Shown here piece after piece: positions 1 through 6,231 of a stretch of DNA of 8,431 nucleotides (position 1 is its first letter; each line of letters opens with the position of its first letter). The notes beneath the pieces are model-generated. The model searched no databases, was not told where the DNA came from, and was given only the letters and a program-made list of their open reading frames with translations. Made by a program: the position numbers and the translations under genes. Source of the stretch: Halomonas sp. (GTDB taxonomy: Bacteria > Pseudomonadota > Gammaproteobacteria > Pseudomonadales > Halomonadaceae); NCBI GenBank assembly GCA_007129225.1, contig SKVX01000128.1, positions 1 through 8,431 of the forward strand, written 5' to 3'.

Positions 1-326
1 CCTCCTTCTTCGTGCAGGGCTCGGAGGGCGCCACCTTCGGCATCATTCCCTCGATCAAGCGCCGCATCACCGGCCAGATCTCGGGCATGGCCGGCGCCTA
101 CGGCAACGTGGGGGCGGTGGTCTACCTGACCATCTTCACCTTCGTGACGCCGACCCAGTTCTTCTACATCCTGGCGGGCGGCGCCTTCATCAGCTGGGTG
201 GTCTGCTTCATCTGGCTCAAGGAGCCGGAGGGCGCCTTCGACGAGGAGTACTACGTCTCCTCGGTGGACCGCATGATCGAGGAGCAGGAACTGGCCAAGG
301 TGCAAGCGAAGCCCCAGCAGGGCTGA
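1..326 (+). CDS. narK: NarK2-type nitrate/nitrite transporter, C-terminal fragment
   Basis: This is the last 107 residues of a major facilitator protein of the nitrate/nitrite porter family; the rest lies left of the window. The reading frame is open from base 3 with no start codon needed, and it ends in TGA at 324-326. The fragment contains the second nitrate-signature region (SGMAGAYGNVGAV, fragment residues 27-39), preceded by SEGATFGIIPSIKRR, then one more hydrophobic segment and a charged tail that starts at LKEPEGAFDEEY. These motifs resemble what I remember of the NarK2 half of the Paracoccus NarK fusion, so a nitrate/nitrite antiporter in the inner membrane is the likely role. The family is secure. 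The NarK2 subtype rests on memory and on a third of the protein. A strong hairpin follows 15 bases after the stop, and a second NarK gene follows that. Confidence 0.9.
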   Translation, partial: SFFVQGSEGATFGIIPSIKRRITGQISGMAGAYGNVGAVVYLTIFTFVTPTQFFYILAGGAFISWVVCFIWLKEPEGAFDEEYYVSSVDRMIEEQELAKVQAKPQQG

Positions 327-341
327 TTCGGCCTGCCCCAG

Positions 342-380
342 GGCAGTGGTCGCCAAGGCGGCCACTGCCTTTTGGCTTTT
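342..380 (+). terminator. Intrinsic terminator-like hairpin between the two narK genes
   Basis: The arms GGCAGTGGTCGCC (342-354) and GGCGGCCACTGCC (357-369) can pair along nearly their whole length, with one G-T wobble, around a very short centre. The tract TTTTGGCTTTT (370-380) follows directly. It lies 15 bases after the stop of the first transporter and 52 bases before the start of the next. It probably ends or attenuates the transcript from the upstream narK. I see no FNR-type box between the two genes, so read-through is a plausible way for the second narK to be expressed. Confidence 0.75.
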
Positions 381-432
381 CTGGTCACCGACACAGGCAG
401 TGGGACAACCGCCCCTTCACCCGGGAGATTCC

Positions 433-1716
433 ATGGCTTCGCCGCGCTTCAAGCAGTATTCGGTACTGACCGCCAATACCTTCGCCTTCACCATCTGCTT
501 CATGGTGTGGACCATGTTCGGCGAGATCGGCGTGCCCATTGCCGAGGAGCTGGGGCTGAGCGACACCCAGTTCGGTATCCTGGCCGCCGTTCCCATCCTG
601 ACCGGTTCGCTGGTGCGGCTGCCGCTGGGCGCCATGACCGACCGCATTGGCGGCCGCCCCGTCTTCATGGCGCTGATGCTGGCCACGGTGCCTGCGATCT
701 GGGCGGTGCAGTTCGCCAACCAGTACTGGCAGCTGCTGGTGCTGGGCGCCGTGATCGGCCTGGCCGGCGGCGGGTTCTCGGTGGGCATCACCTATACGGC
801 CAAGTGGTTCGAACGTGACCGCCAGGGCCTGGCCATGGGTATCTTCGGCGCCGGCAACGCCGGCGCTGCCGTGACCAAGTTCGTGGCCCCCACGGTGATC
901 ATCGTGCTGGGCTGGCAGGCGGTGCCCAACCTGTACGCGGCCATCATGCTGATCACCGCCCTGATTTTCTGGTTCTTCACCTTCTCGGACCCGAGCCACC
1001 GCAATGCCAACCGCCCCACCCTGCGCGAGCAGGTCGCCGTGCTCAACGATCCCAAGGTGTGGAAGTACTGCCAGTACTACTCGGTGGTCTTCGGCGGCTA
1101 TGTGGGCGTCTCGCTGTGGCTGACCCGCTATTACATGAACGAGTACGGCATGGGCATTCAGCTCGCCGCCCTGATCGCCACCATCTTCGTGCTGCCGTCG
1201 GGTGTCATCCGCGCCTTCGGCGGCTGGCTCTCCGATCGCTTCGGCGCCCACTCCGTTACCTGGTCCTGCATGTGGGCCAGCCTGGTCGCCCTGTTCATCA
1301 TGTCCTACCCCCATACCCAGTACGCCGTGCAGCAGGTCGACGGCTCGCGGCTGGAATTCAGCTTCGGCATCCCCATCTGGCTGTTCACTCTCGCCCTGTT
1401 CGTGGTAGGTATCGCCTGGGGCATCGGCAAGGCGTCGGTGTTCAAGTACCTGTCGGACGAGTACGACCGGAACCTGGGCCTCGTTTCTGGCATCGTCGGG
1501 CTGGCCGGCGGCCTGGGTGGCTTCCTGCTACCGATCCTGTTCGGCCTGCTGGTGGACTTTACCGGTGTTGCCACCTCGGTGTGGATGCTCTGCTTCGGCG
1601 TGACCCTGGTCTCGATCATCTGGATGTGGTGGACCGAACGGCGGGCACCGGTCTTCACCCGCGATGAGCATCACCAGGCCACGGTGGTCGACAAGCCGGC
1701 AGCAGAGGCCGATTGA
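433..1716 (+). CDS. narK: NarK1-type nitrate transporter (MFS, nitrate/nitrite porter family)
   Basis: This is a complete 427-aa inner-membrane transporter of the major facilitator superfamily with about twelve hydrophobic segments. It likely imports nitrate for respiration, probably by nitrate/proton symport as proposed for NarK1-type proteins. Visible family marks are the two substrate-binding arginines (R62 in GSLVRLP, R260 in SGVIRAFGG, matching E. coli NarK R89 and R305), the loop motif TDRIGGR at 70-75, the first nitrate-signature region GAGNAGAA at 139-146, and the second around 351-367 (VSGIVGLAGGLGGF). Length fits the family. The frame is open upstream to GTG at 346, but that start would lie inside the terminator stem. 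ATG 433 has GGGAG at 423-427, five bases upstream, and gives a normal NarK N-terminus. The K1 versus K2 subtype is from memory; nitrate/nitrite exchange cannot be excluded. Confidence 0.93.
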   Translation: MASPRFKQYSVLTANTFAFTICFMVWTMFGEIGVPIAEELGLSDTQFGILAAVPILTGSLVRLPLGAMTDRIGGRPVFMALMLATVPAIWAVQFANQYWQLLVLGAVIGLAGGGFSVGITYTAKWFERDRQGLAMGIFGAGNAGAAVTKFVAPTVIIVLGWQAVPNLYAAIMLITALIFWFFTFSDPSHRNANRPTLREQVAVLNDPKVWKYCQYYSVVFGGYVGVSLWLTRYYMNEYGMGIQLAALIATIFVLPSGVIRAFGGWLSDRFGAHSVTWSCMWASLVALFIMSYPHTQYAVQQVDGSRLEFSFGIPIWLFTLALFVVGIAWGIGKASVFKYLSDEYDRNLGLVSGIVGLAGGLGGFLLPILFGLLVDFTGVATSVWMLCFGVTLVSIIWMWWTERRAPVFTRDEHHQATVVDKPAAEAD

Positions 1717-1749
1717 TTCGCTCGATACCGTAAGCAAGGCGGGTGGAGT

Positions 1750-1763
1750 TTGATCCACGACAA
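1750..1763 (+). promoter_or_regulatory. FNR/DNR-type binding site upstream of the norEF operon
   Basis: TTGATCCACGACAA matches the FNR/Anr/DNR consensus TTGAT-N4-ATCAA at eight of ten defined positions, with a perfect left half-site. It lies 76 bp before the first gene of the operon that carries norE and norF. A class II activator site is centred near -41.5, which predicts a -10 element at about 1786-1791; CATAGT is found exactly there, and a better-matching TATTAT sits at 1794-1799. Regulation by a low-oxygen or NO-responsive CRP/FNR-family regulator is the natural reading. A short inverted repeat GTGGA/TCCAC (1743-1758) overlaps the site. Confidence 0.6.
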
Positions 1764-1785
1764 GGACGAAATCGGCGCAAGAAGG

Positions 1786-1799
1786 CATAGTGGTATTAT
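1786..1799 (+). promoter_or_regulatory. Candidate -10 region of the norEF operon promoter
   Basis: Two overlapping candidates exist. CATAGT (1786-1791, four of six consensus bases) is at exactly class II spacing from the FNR-type site, with transcription starting near 1798. TATTAT (1794-1799, five of six) would start near 1806 and put the activator site at about -49. No good -35 element was needed or seen, as expected for an activator-dependent promoter. Which one is used cannot be decided from sequence alone. Confidence 0.4.
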
Positions 1800-1839
1800 G
1801 AATACCTCTTCAACACATGACTAAACTGGGAGGTGGCCG

Positions 1840-2289
1840 ATGTCCTTCACGTCGTTCCCCGACACCCGAACAACCGACGAGCCAAAAACCGCAGCCGATA
1901 CCCGTGGCAAGGGCGTGGCGGCCACCGTCTACGTGCTCTACCTGGGCAGCGTCATGACCGTGGTGACGGGGCCGATCGGCATGCTGGTCGCGCATCTTTT
2001 CCGTCGCAATAACGCCGACTGGATCAATAGCCACCTGCTGTTCCAGACCCGCACCTTCTGGCTGGGCGCCCTGGGCGGTGCCGCAGCACTGGCGGCCTGG
2101 AACCTGCTCGGCCTGATCGGCGCCCCCTCCTGGGTCTCCTGGACCCTGGGATACGGTTTCTTTACCGCCTGCCTGGGCTGGACCATGGGCCGTTGCGGGG
2201 TCGGCATCAACCGGCTGATGAACAACCGCGCCATCGATGCGCCCCGCAGCCTGCTGTTCGGCGGCGCCACCGTCTCATTGGACGATTGA
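1840..2289 (+). CDS. DUF4870-like small inner-membrane protein
   Basis: This 149-aa protein has a polar N-terminus (1-25) and three or so hydrophobic segments (about 28-52, 72-93, 98-116). The stretch WINSHLLFQTRTFWLG (61-76) after a short charged loop (FRRNNAD) is typical of the DUF4870/Tic20-like membrane proteins, whose molecular function is unknown. The start ATG has GGGAGGT at 1828-1834. It is the first gene behind the FNR-type promoter and is followed closely by a second membrane protein, norE and norF, so it is probably expressed under denitrifying conditions. Family assignment is by pattern memory. Any role in NO metabolism is inference from position only. Confidence 0.75.
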   Translation: MSFTSFPDTRTTDEPKTAADTRGKGVAATVYVLYLGSVMTVVTGPIGMLVAHLFRRNNADWINSHLLFQTRTFWLGALGGAAALAAWNLLGLIGAPSWVSWTLGYGFFTACLGWTMGRCGVGINRLMNNRAIDAPRSLLFGGATVSLDD

Positions 2290-2307
2290 TTCGTCATGGA
2301 GCTGCAG

Positions 2308-2874
2308 ATGCACACGGCCACGTATCATTCTCGCTCGGCACCCCCTCGTTCCCTCGCCGTTACCGGTATCGCGGTGGGCTTCATCGCCTTCTCGCTGCTG
2401 ATACTGGCCCTGATGACCCTGCCCCTGCTGCCCGGTGACGCCATCGTGGCTTCCCTTGGCGTCGAGGCCGGCAGCGGCGGGCTGACCGGCGGCGTGGCTT
2501 GGCTGGTCGAGCGCAGCGGTGGGCTGGCCGTGCTGATGATGATCGGCTCCCTGGCCACCCTGGTGCTGGCCATGGCACTGCTGCTACGCCGCCCCTGGGC
2601 ACGCCCCGCCTTCGTCGGCCTGATGGCGGCCGGCTTCGTCGGCGTGTTCGGTGCCGCCGCACTCACGCCGATGACCTTCGGCTTCCTGCCGGACGCCGCC
2701 ATCACCGATGCCGTGAATCCCGGCAACCCGGTGGCTGGGCTGGTCGGGGCGCTCAGCCTGCTGATCATGGTAGCAACCGTACTGGTGGCGCTGTTCGCCT
2801 GGGCGGGCTGGAAGCTGACCACTCCGGCCGTGCGCGCCGAGTTCGACCGAACGCCCATCGCCCCGGAGGGCTGA
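2308..2874 (+). CDS. Hypothetical four-helix membrane protein in the norEF operon
   Basis: I do not recognise this 188-aa protein. It shows about four hydrophobic segments (near 18-40, 72-93, 101-121, 141-167), a glycine-rich loop between the first two (GSGG, TGG, SGG around 56-72), and a charged C-terminus (from 176). ATG 2308 is preferred because GGAG (2298-2301) lies six bases upstream; an in-frame ATG at 2296 adds four residues but has no ribosome binding site. The gene starts 18 bases after the preceding stop. Its own TGA directly abuts the GTG of norE, and its end carries the norE ribosome binding site, so translation is probably coupled. It lacks the His-rich motifs of heme-copper oxidase subunits. 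A role in assembly or stability of NO reductase is possible but unproven. Confidence 0.8.
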   Translation: MHTATYHSRSAPPRSLAVTGIAVGFIAFSLLILALMTLPLLPGDAIVASLGVEAGSGGLTGGVAWLVERSGGLAVLMMIGSLATLVLAMALLLRRPWARPAFVGLMAAGFVGVFGAAALTPMTFGFLPDAAITDAVNPGNPVAGLVGALSLLIMVATVLVALFAWAGWKLTTPAVRAEFDRTPIAPEG

Positions 2875-3465
2875 GTGGCACAACAGCACGAGACCACCCA
2901 GCAGCGCCCGCTGCCCAACCCGGGCTGGGGGCCGCTGTCGGCACTCCCCGGCAACCCGCTGATGTGGGTGTTGATCCTGAGCGAGATGGTGGTGTTCGCC
3001 GCCTTCTTCGGGCTCTTTGCCTGGCTCAGGATCGGCGAACGGGAGGTGTTCGATGCCTCTCAGCAGCTGCTCGACCCGGTGGCCGGCGGCATCAACACCC
3101 TGGTACTGCTGACCAGCGGGCTGTTCGCCGCCCTGGCCGTCCAGGCCATTGGCCGGGAGGACAAGCGCCGCTGCCGCCAGTGGCTGGCCGGGGCCTTCGC
3201 CCTGGGGGTGGTGTTCTGCGTGGTCAAGGTGATGGAGTACGCCGACAAGCTCGGCCAGGGCCTTATGCCCGAGACCAATACCTTCTTCACCTTCTACTAC
3301 CTGCTGACCGGCTTCCACTTCGCCCACGTGCTTTTCGGCCTGGGGCTGATCGCCCTGGTGGCGTGGCGCATCTCCCACGACAACGTGGAGACCGCCGCCG
3401 CCTTCTGGCACATGGTCGACCTGATCTGGATCCTGCTCTATCCCATCATCTACCTGCTGAGGTGA
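2875..3465 (+). CDS. norE: NorE, cytochrome c oxidase subunit III-like accessory of nitric oxide reductase
   Basis: This is a 196-aa inner-membrane protein of the COX3 family in its short, five-helix NorE form (helices about 28-50, 70-91, 102-121, 138-165, 177-195). Diagnostic stretches are ILSEMVVFAAFFGLFAW (34-50, with the conserved Glu37), TGFHFAHVLFGL (145-156, His148 and His151) and FWHMVDLIWILLYPIIYLL (177-195). The COX3-type fold and the adjacent norF identify it. In other denitrifiers NorE is not part of the catalytic complex but is needed for full NO reductase activity; the mechanism is unclear. Translation starts at GTG 2875, with GGAGGG at 2865-2870; the next ATG would remove the first helix. 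It abuts the upstream stop and lies two bases before norF. It could only be confused with a quinol oxidase subunit III, which the context argues against. Confidence 0.93.
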   Translation: MAQQHETTQQRPLPNPGWGPLSALPGNPLMWVLILSEMVVFAAFFGLFAWLRIGEREVFDASQQLLDPVAGGINTLVLLTSGLFAALAVQAIGREDKRRCRQWLAGAFALGVVFCVVKVMEYADKLGQGLMPETNTFFTFYYLLTGFHFAHVLFGLGLIALVAWRISHDNVETAAAFWHMVDLIWILLYPIIYLLR

Positions 3466-3467
3466 TC

Positions 3468-3779
3468 ATGCGGACGCCGCTCGCCACCCTGCCCCCCGCT
3501 ACCCGTAGGCTGCTGATCACCTGGGCGGTATTGATGGGACTGACGCTGGTCACCATGTTCTCGGCCCAGCTCGGCGGTGACGCCCGCCTGCAGGCGCTGC
3601 CGATGTGGTCCGCAGGCCTGCTGTTGCTCAGCACCGCCTTCAAGGCCCACCAGGTGCTGATGACCTATCTCGGCCTGCGCGATGCCAGTGCCGCCTGGCG
3701 GGGCGCCTTTATCGGCCTGGTGCTGTTCACGCTGCTGCTGGTGGCATCAGGCTACCTGCTGGCACAGCTGGGCAACTGA
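3468..3779 (+). CDS. norF: NorF, small membrane accessory of nitric oxide reductase
   Basis: This 103-aa protein has three hydrophobic segments (about 15-32, 46-66, 79-100) separated by short loops. The layout and the stretch STAFKAHQVLMTYLGLRDA (55-73) followed by a Trp-Arg pair fit the COX4-like small subunit family to which NorF belongs. It follows norE by two bases. Its ribosome binding site GAGGTG (3459-3464) overlaps the norE stop codon, so the pair is probably translationally coupled. NorE and NorF together raise NO reductase activity in other denitrifiers; neither is catalytic. Family members diverge strongly, so the name rests on size, helix pattern and the norE neighbour. It is the last gene of the + strand operon, followed by a GC-rich hairpin. 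Confidence 0.88.
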   Translation: MRTPLATLPPATRRLLITWAVLMGLTLVTMFSAQLGGDARLQALPMWSAGLLLLSTAFKAHQVLMTYLGLRDASAAWRGAFIGLVLFTLLLVASGYLLAQLGN

Positions 3780-3845
3780 AGCCGGGCAGCCAATTCCCCC
3801 GAGCTTCTGCCAACACGACGACGCACGACTCCCGATGAACGCAAT

Positions 3846-3870
3846 GACGCCGGCCCTGGGGGCCGGCGTC
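3846..3870. terminator. GC-rich hairpin between convergent operons
   Basis: GACGCCGGCCC (3846-3856) and GGGCCGGCGTC (3860-3870) form a perfect 11-bp stem with a three-base loop. It stands between the end of norF and the end of the convergent operon, where a two-way terminator is expected. Neither flank has a strong T-tract: the + side reads GGTCTTATGC, and the other side is only modestly T-rich. Rho may therefore be needed. Confidence 0.6.
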
Positions 3871-3896
3871 GGTCTTATGCTGTCTTGAACGACGTT

Positions 3897-4112
3897 TCAC
3901 TCATCGTCGGGCGGCGGCGGGGGCGGATCGGCCCACTCCGCCAGCCGGCGACCGGCGTGGATCAGGCCATAGATCACGAAGGGCGCCAGCAACATCAGGA
4001 AGATACCCCAGTCCCGGGTGTTGATCAGCCAGACCAGCGGCGTCAGCACGACGAAGGCCGCGATCACGCCGAACAGCGTTGCCATGACGGGACGGCTCAT
4101 TGTCAGGGTCAT
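3897..4112 (-). CDS. Small two-helix membrane protein with polyproline-acidic tail, end of nor operon
   Basis: This is a 71-aa protein I do not recognise. It has two hydrophobic segments (about 10-30 and 36-52) and a short cytoplasmic-type stretch HAGRRLAEW. It ends in six consecutive prolines followed by DDE (63-71). The start at 4112 (ATG on the minus strand) is preceded by AGAGGA at good spacing. The frame extends upstream into norD, but that part is low-complexity out-of-frame sequence and was excluded. The start lies 13 bases after the norD stop, so it is very likely the last gene of the norCBQD transcript. Possible roles are a NorD/NorQ membrane anchor or a small NO reductase accessory; both are inference from position. 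Confidence 0.75.
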   Translation of the reverse strand: MTLTMSRPVMATLFGVIAAFVVLTPLVWLINTRDWGIFLMLLAPFVIYGLIHAGRRLAEWADPPPPPPDDE

Positions 4113-4125
4113 GTGGAGTCCTCTC

Positions 4126-6069
4126 TCAGCTACCGATGATCTGACGATAGATGCCCGGCAGCGCCTGGGCCAGGTGTTCGGGACGGTTGACGATGGCGTA
4201 GCTGCCGCGGCCGAACAGGCGCGAGACATACTGATGGGCCTCGCTGTCGACGGTCACACCGAAGACCCGCACCTCCTGCTGGCGCGCCTCGAGCACCGCC
4301 TTGCGGGTGTCCTCGATACCGTAGCGACCCTCGTAGTAGTCGGTGTCGTTGGGCTTGCCGTCAGTGATCACCAGCAGCAGCCGGTGACGGTTGGGACGCT
4401 TGGCCAGCTCCTGTGCCACGTGGCGGATCGCCGGCCCCATGCGGGTGTAGTGCCCCGGCTTCAGCGCCGAGATTCGCCGCGCCACCCGCTCGCTCATGGT
4501 CTCCTCGAAGGTTTTCAGGGTGTTGACCCAGACCTTCTGGCGGCGATGCGAGGTGAAGCAGTGGATGGAATAGTCGTCGCCGCAGCCGGCCAGGCCGTGG
4601 CCCAGCACCAGCAGCGCCTCTTTCTCCACATCGAGCACCCGGCGGTCCTCCAGCCAGGCATCGGTGGAAAGCGAGACGTCGACCAGGATCGAGACAGCCA
4701 GGTCACGGGCCTGCTGCCGGGTCGCCTGATAGAGTCGGTCGCTGGACTCGCCGGTGGCAGCCAGGTCACAGCGCGAGCGGATCACCGCATCCATGTCCAG
4801 TTCGCTGCCGTCGAGCTGACCGCGAAGCATCTCGCGCCGCGGACGCAGGGCCTCGAACTCACGACGCACCCGGCGGATACGCCGATGGGTGGCGGCATCG
4901 GGCTCCCACTGCTCGCCCTCCTCGCTTTGCAGTTCGGTATGCACCAGGCAGTGGTCGGGCAGGTAGATCTGCTTGCGGTAGTTCCACTCGGCGTAGGGGT
5001 GCTTGCCGCGCAGCCGATCGCCCAGCACCTCGTCCGGCGGCAGATCGAGGTCGACCTTGATGCGCGTAGCCGCCCGCTGCTTGTGCGGGCTCAGGATGAT
5101 CTCCTCCATCTGCTCGGCGGCGCGCTTGGCTTCCTCGTCCTCGTTGTCCTCGACCAGTCGATTGAGGTTGACCATCTCGGTCCAGGAGAGCATTTTCTCG
5201 AAGCGGTTGGCGACCAGCGGGTCGTCGCGCTCGGTCTGGTCCTGGGTCTTGCGTTCGGCCTTGCGCTTGCCGTCGCTCACCGTCTGGGGGCTGTTGGTGG
5301 TGCCCTCCTCGTGGGGGTCGCTCTCCTCGTCGGCGCGGGTTGAACCGGTGCCCAGCTCCACCACCTGGCCCCACAGGGGCACCGGCAGTGGCGGGCGGTA
5401 GCCCCGCGGCGCGCGGAAGTCTTTCAGGGAAGCGGCTGGATCGCAGACTGCCCGATGCATGGCGGCGGCCCAGCCTTCCAGCTCGAGCTCTTCTCCCAGC
5501 AATACGCGCAGGGTCGATTCCAGCGCCTGTTCCATCGGCGGCAACCGCTTGCGCTCCGGTCGCACGATGAGCAGCCCCAGGCAGAGCTGGCGATAGCGTT
5601 CGGCAAGCCCCGGGAAGCGGGCCAGTGCCGCATCGCGGGCACGCACGGACTCCCTCAGCCGGGAGAGATCGTCACGCAGCGGGTCGTGCTTGGCCACCGG
5701 GCGCTGCGCCACGGCCAGGTAGGCGACCAGCCAGAAGTAGAGATCCCGGTTGAGCGCTGCATCCGGGAAGACATCCAGCGTGGGGGGCAGCAACAGGTTC
5801 TCCTCGTCGCGGCGGGCCTGATCGATGGCCTCGTCGTCGAAGCCCAGACGCTGGCGCAGCGACAGGCGGTGCTGGGAGCTGCGCGCAACGATGGCGGCGA
5901 CCTCGACACCGGCCTCTCCGCCGCTGGCCCGGAAGAACACACCCAGCACATGGCGCAGGTCTTCCAGGCTCACGGCCGCTTCAGAATAGCGCTGATAACT
6001 AGCCGCACTGGACGCCCAGCGGTGCCAATGGCGACCGACGAACTCCTCGACTTCGAGAAAGTGCAGCAT
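4126..6069 (-). CDS. norD: NorD, VWA-domain activation protein of nitric oxide reductase
   Basis: This 647-aa cytoplasmic protein partners with the AAA+ ATPase NorQ. In Paracoccus the pair is required to insert the non-heme iron (FeB) into NorB. The C-terminal third is a von Willebrand factor A domain with an intact metal-ion-dependent adhesion site: DVSLS (464-468), Thr542 in HYTRMG, and Asp570 in TDGKPND. The N-terminal region (about 1-230) is helical. A long, highly charged linker (about 247-335, rich in Glu, Asp, Lys, Arg) joins the two. Length is normal for NorD. The frame is open to ATG 6108, but ATG 6069 is preferred: TAGGAG lies about seven bases upstream, and MLHFLEVEEFVG is a natural NorD start. 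It follows norQ after a 162-bp gap holding a palindromic element and precedes a small membrane protein by 13 bases. Confidence 0.93.
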   Translation of the reverse strand: MLHFLEVEEFVGRHWHRWASSAASYQRYSEAAVSLEDLRHVLGVFFRASGGEAGVEVAAIVARSSQHRLSLRQRLGFDDEAIDQARRDEENLLLPPTLDVFPDAALNRDLYFWLVAYLAVAQRPVAKHDPLRDDLSRLRESVRARDAALARFPGLAERYRQLCLGLLIVRPERKRLPPMEQALESTLRVLLGEELELEGWAAAMHRAVCDPAASLKDFRAPRGYRPPLPVPLWGQVVELGTGSTRADEESDPHEEGTTNSPQTVSDGKRKAERKTQDQTERDDPLVANRFEKMLSWTEMVNLNRLVEDNEDEEAKRAAEQMEEIILSPHKQRAATRIKVDLDLPPDEVLGDRLRGKHPYAEWNYRKQIYLPDHCLVHTELQSEEGEQWEPDAATHRRIRRVRREFEALRPRREMLRGQLDGSELDMDAVIRSRCDLAATGESSDRLYQATRQQARDLAVSILVDVSLSTDAWLEDRRVLDVEKEALLVLGHGLAGCGDDYSIHCFTSHRRQKVWVNTLKTFEETMSERVARRISALKPGHYTRMGPAIRHVAQELAKRPNRHRLLLVITDGKPNDTDYYEGRYGIEDTRKAVLEARQQEVRVFGVTVDSEAHQYVSRLFGRGSYAIVNRPEHLAQALPGIYRQIIGS

Positions 6070-6115
6070 CGCAATTCTCCTATTCCTATTAAGGGAGCGC
6101 TGAGACATGTCACGA

Positions 6116-6211
6116 GCGAAGATAGGCTGGGCGCCGCCGGAGCGCAGGGACCGGAGTGTAGCCTGCTACATGAGGATTCCGAGCACCGCCGGCGGTCAGG
6201 ATATCGAGCGC
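6116..6211. repeat. 96-bp imperfect palindrome in the norQ-norD spacer
   Basis: The centre is a perfect six-base stem TGTAGC (6157-6162) / GCTACA (6165-6170) with a two-base loop. Imperfect complementarity extends outwards through GC-rich blocks (CGCCGCCGG near 6132-6140, CCGCCGGCGG near 6187-6196) to matching GCG/CGC ends, giving two arms of 47 bases. No ORF in the norQ or norD frames uses it. The core around 6148-6183 looks like an interspersed palindromic repeat I associate with some gammaproteobacterial genomes; that is memory, not a search. It probably forms a large RNA hairpin in the norQ-norD message. Confidence 0.55.
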
Positions 6212-6231
6212 AGTAATGTGTCAGTGCTTCC

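Noticed and set aside
385..1314. 309-aa open frame on the - strand opposite narK
   Set aside because: The translation is rich in His, Gly, Gln and Asp, typical of antisense to a membrane protein gene in GC-rich DNA. There is no ribosome binding site or family resemblance.
1709..2293. Shared string CGATTGATTCG at the ends of two genes (near 1710-1720 and 2283-2293)
   Set aside because: It is an 11-base match around two stop codons, with no further flanking identity or structure; probably chance.
2499..3467. Long + frame continuous with norF, apparently giving a 426-aa protein
   Set aside because: The part before 3468 overlaps norE and the preceding gene out of frame and is Arg/Gly/Pro-rich. 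Only the last 103 residues are a real protein (norF), with its own start and ribosome binding site.
3885..3899. TTGAACGACGTTTCA near the end of the small - strand gene as a possible FNR-type site
   Set aside because: The right half-site and spacing do not match the consensus, and it lies at the 3' ends of convergent genes.
4113..4229. N-terminal extension of the 71-aa protein into norD
   Set aside because: The extra 39 residues are out-of-frame norD sequence, and the start at 4112 has a good ribosome binding site.
4018..5343. 441-aa open frame on the + strand opposite norD
   Set aside because: It lies antisense to a well-supported NorD with intact VWA motifs. Its translation is repetitive in Leu, Ala, Gly and Val and matches no family; high GC readily keeps the antisense frame open.
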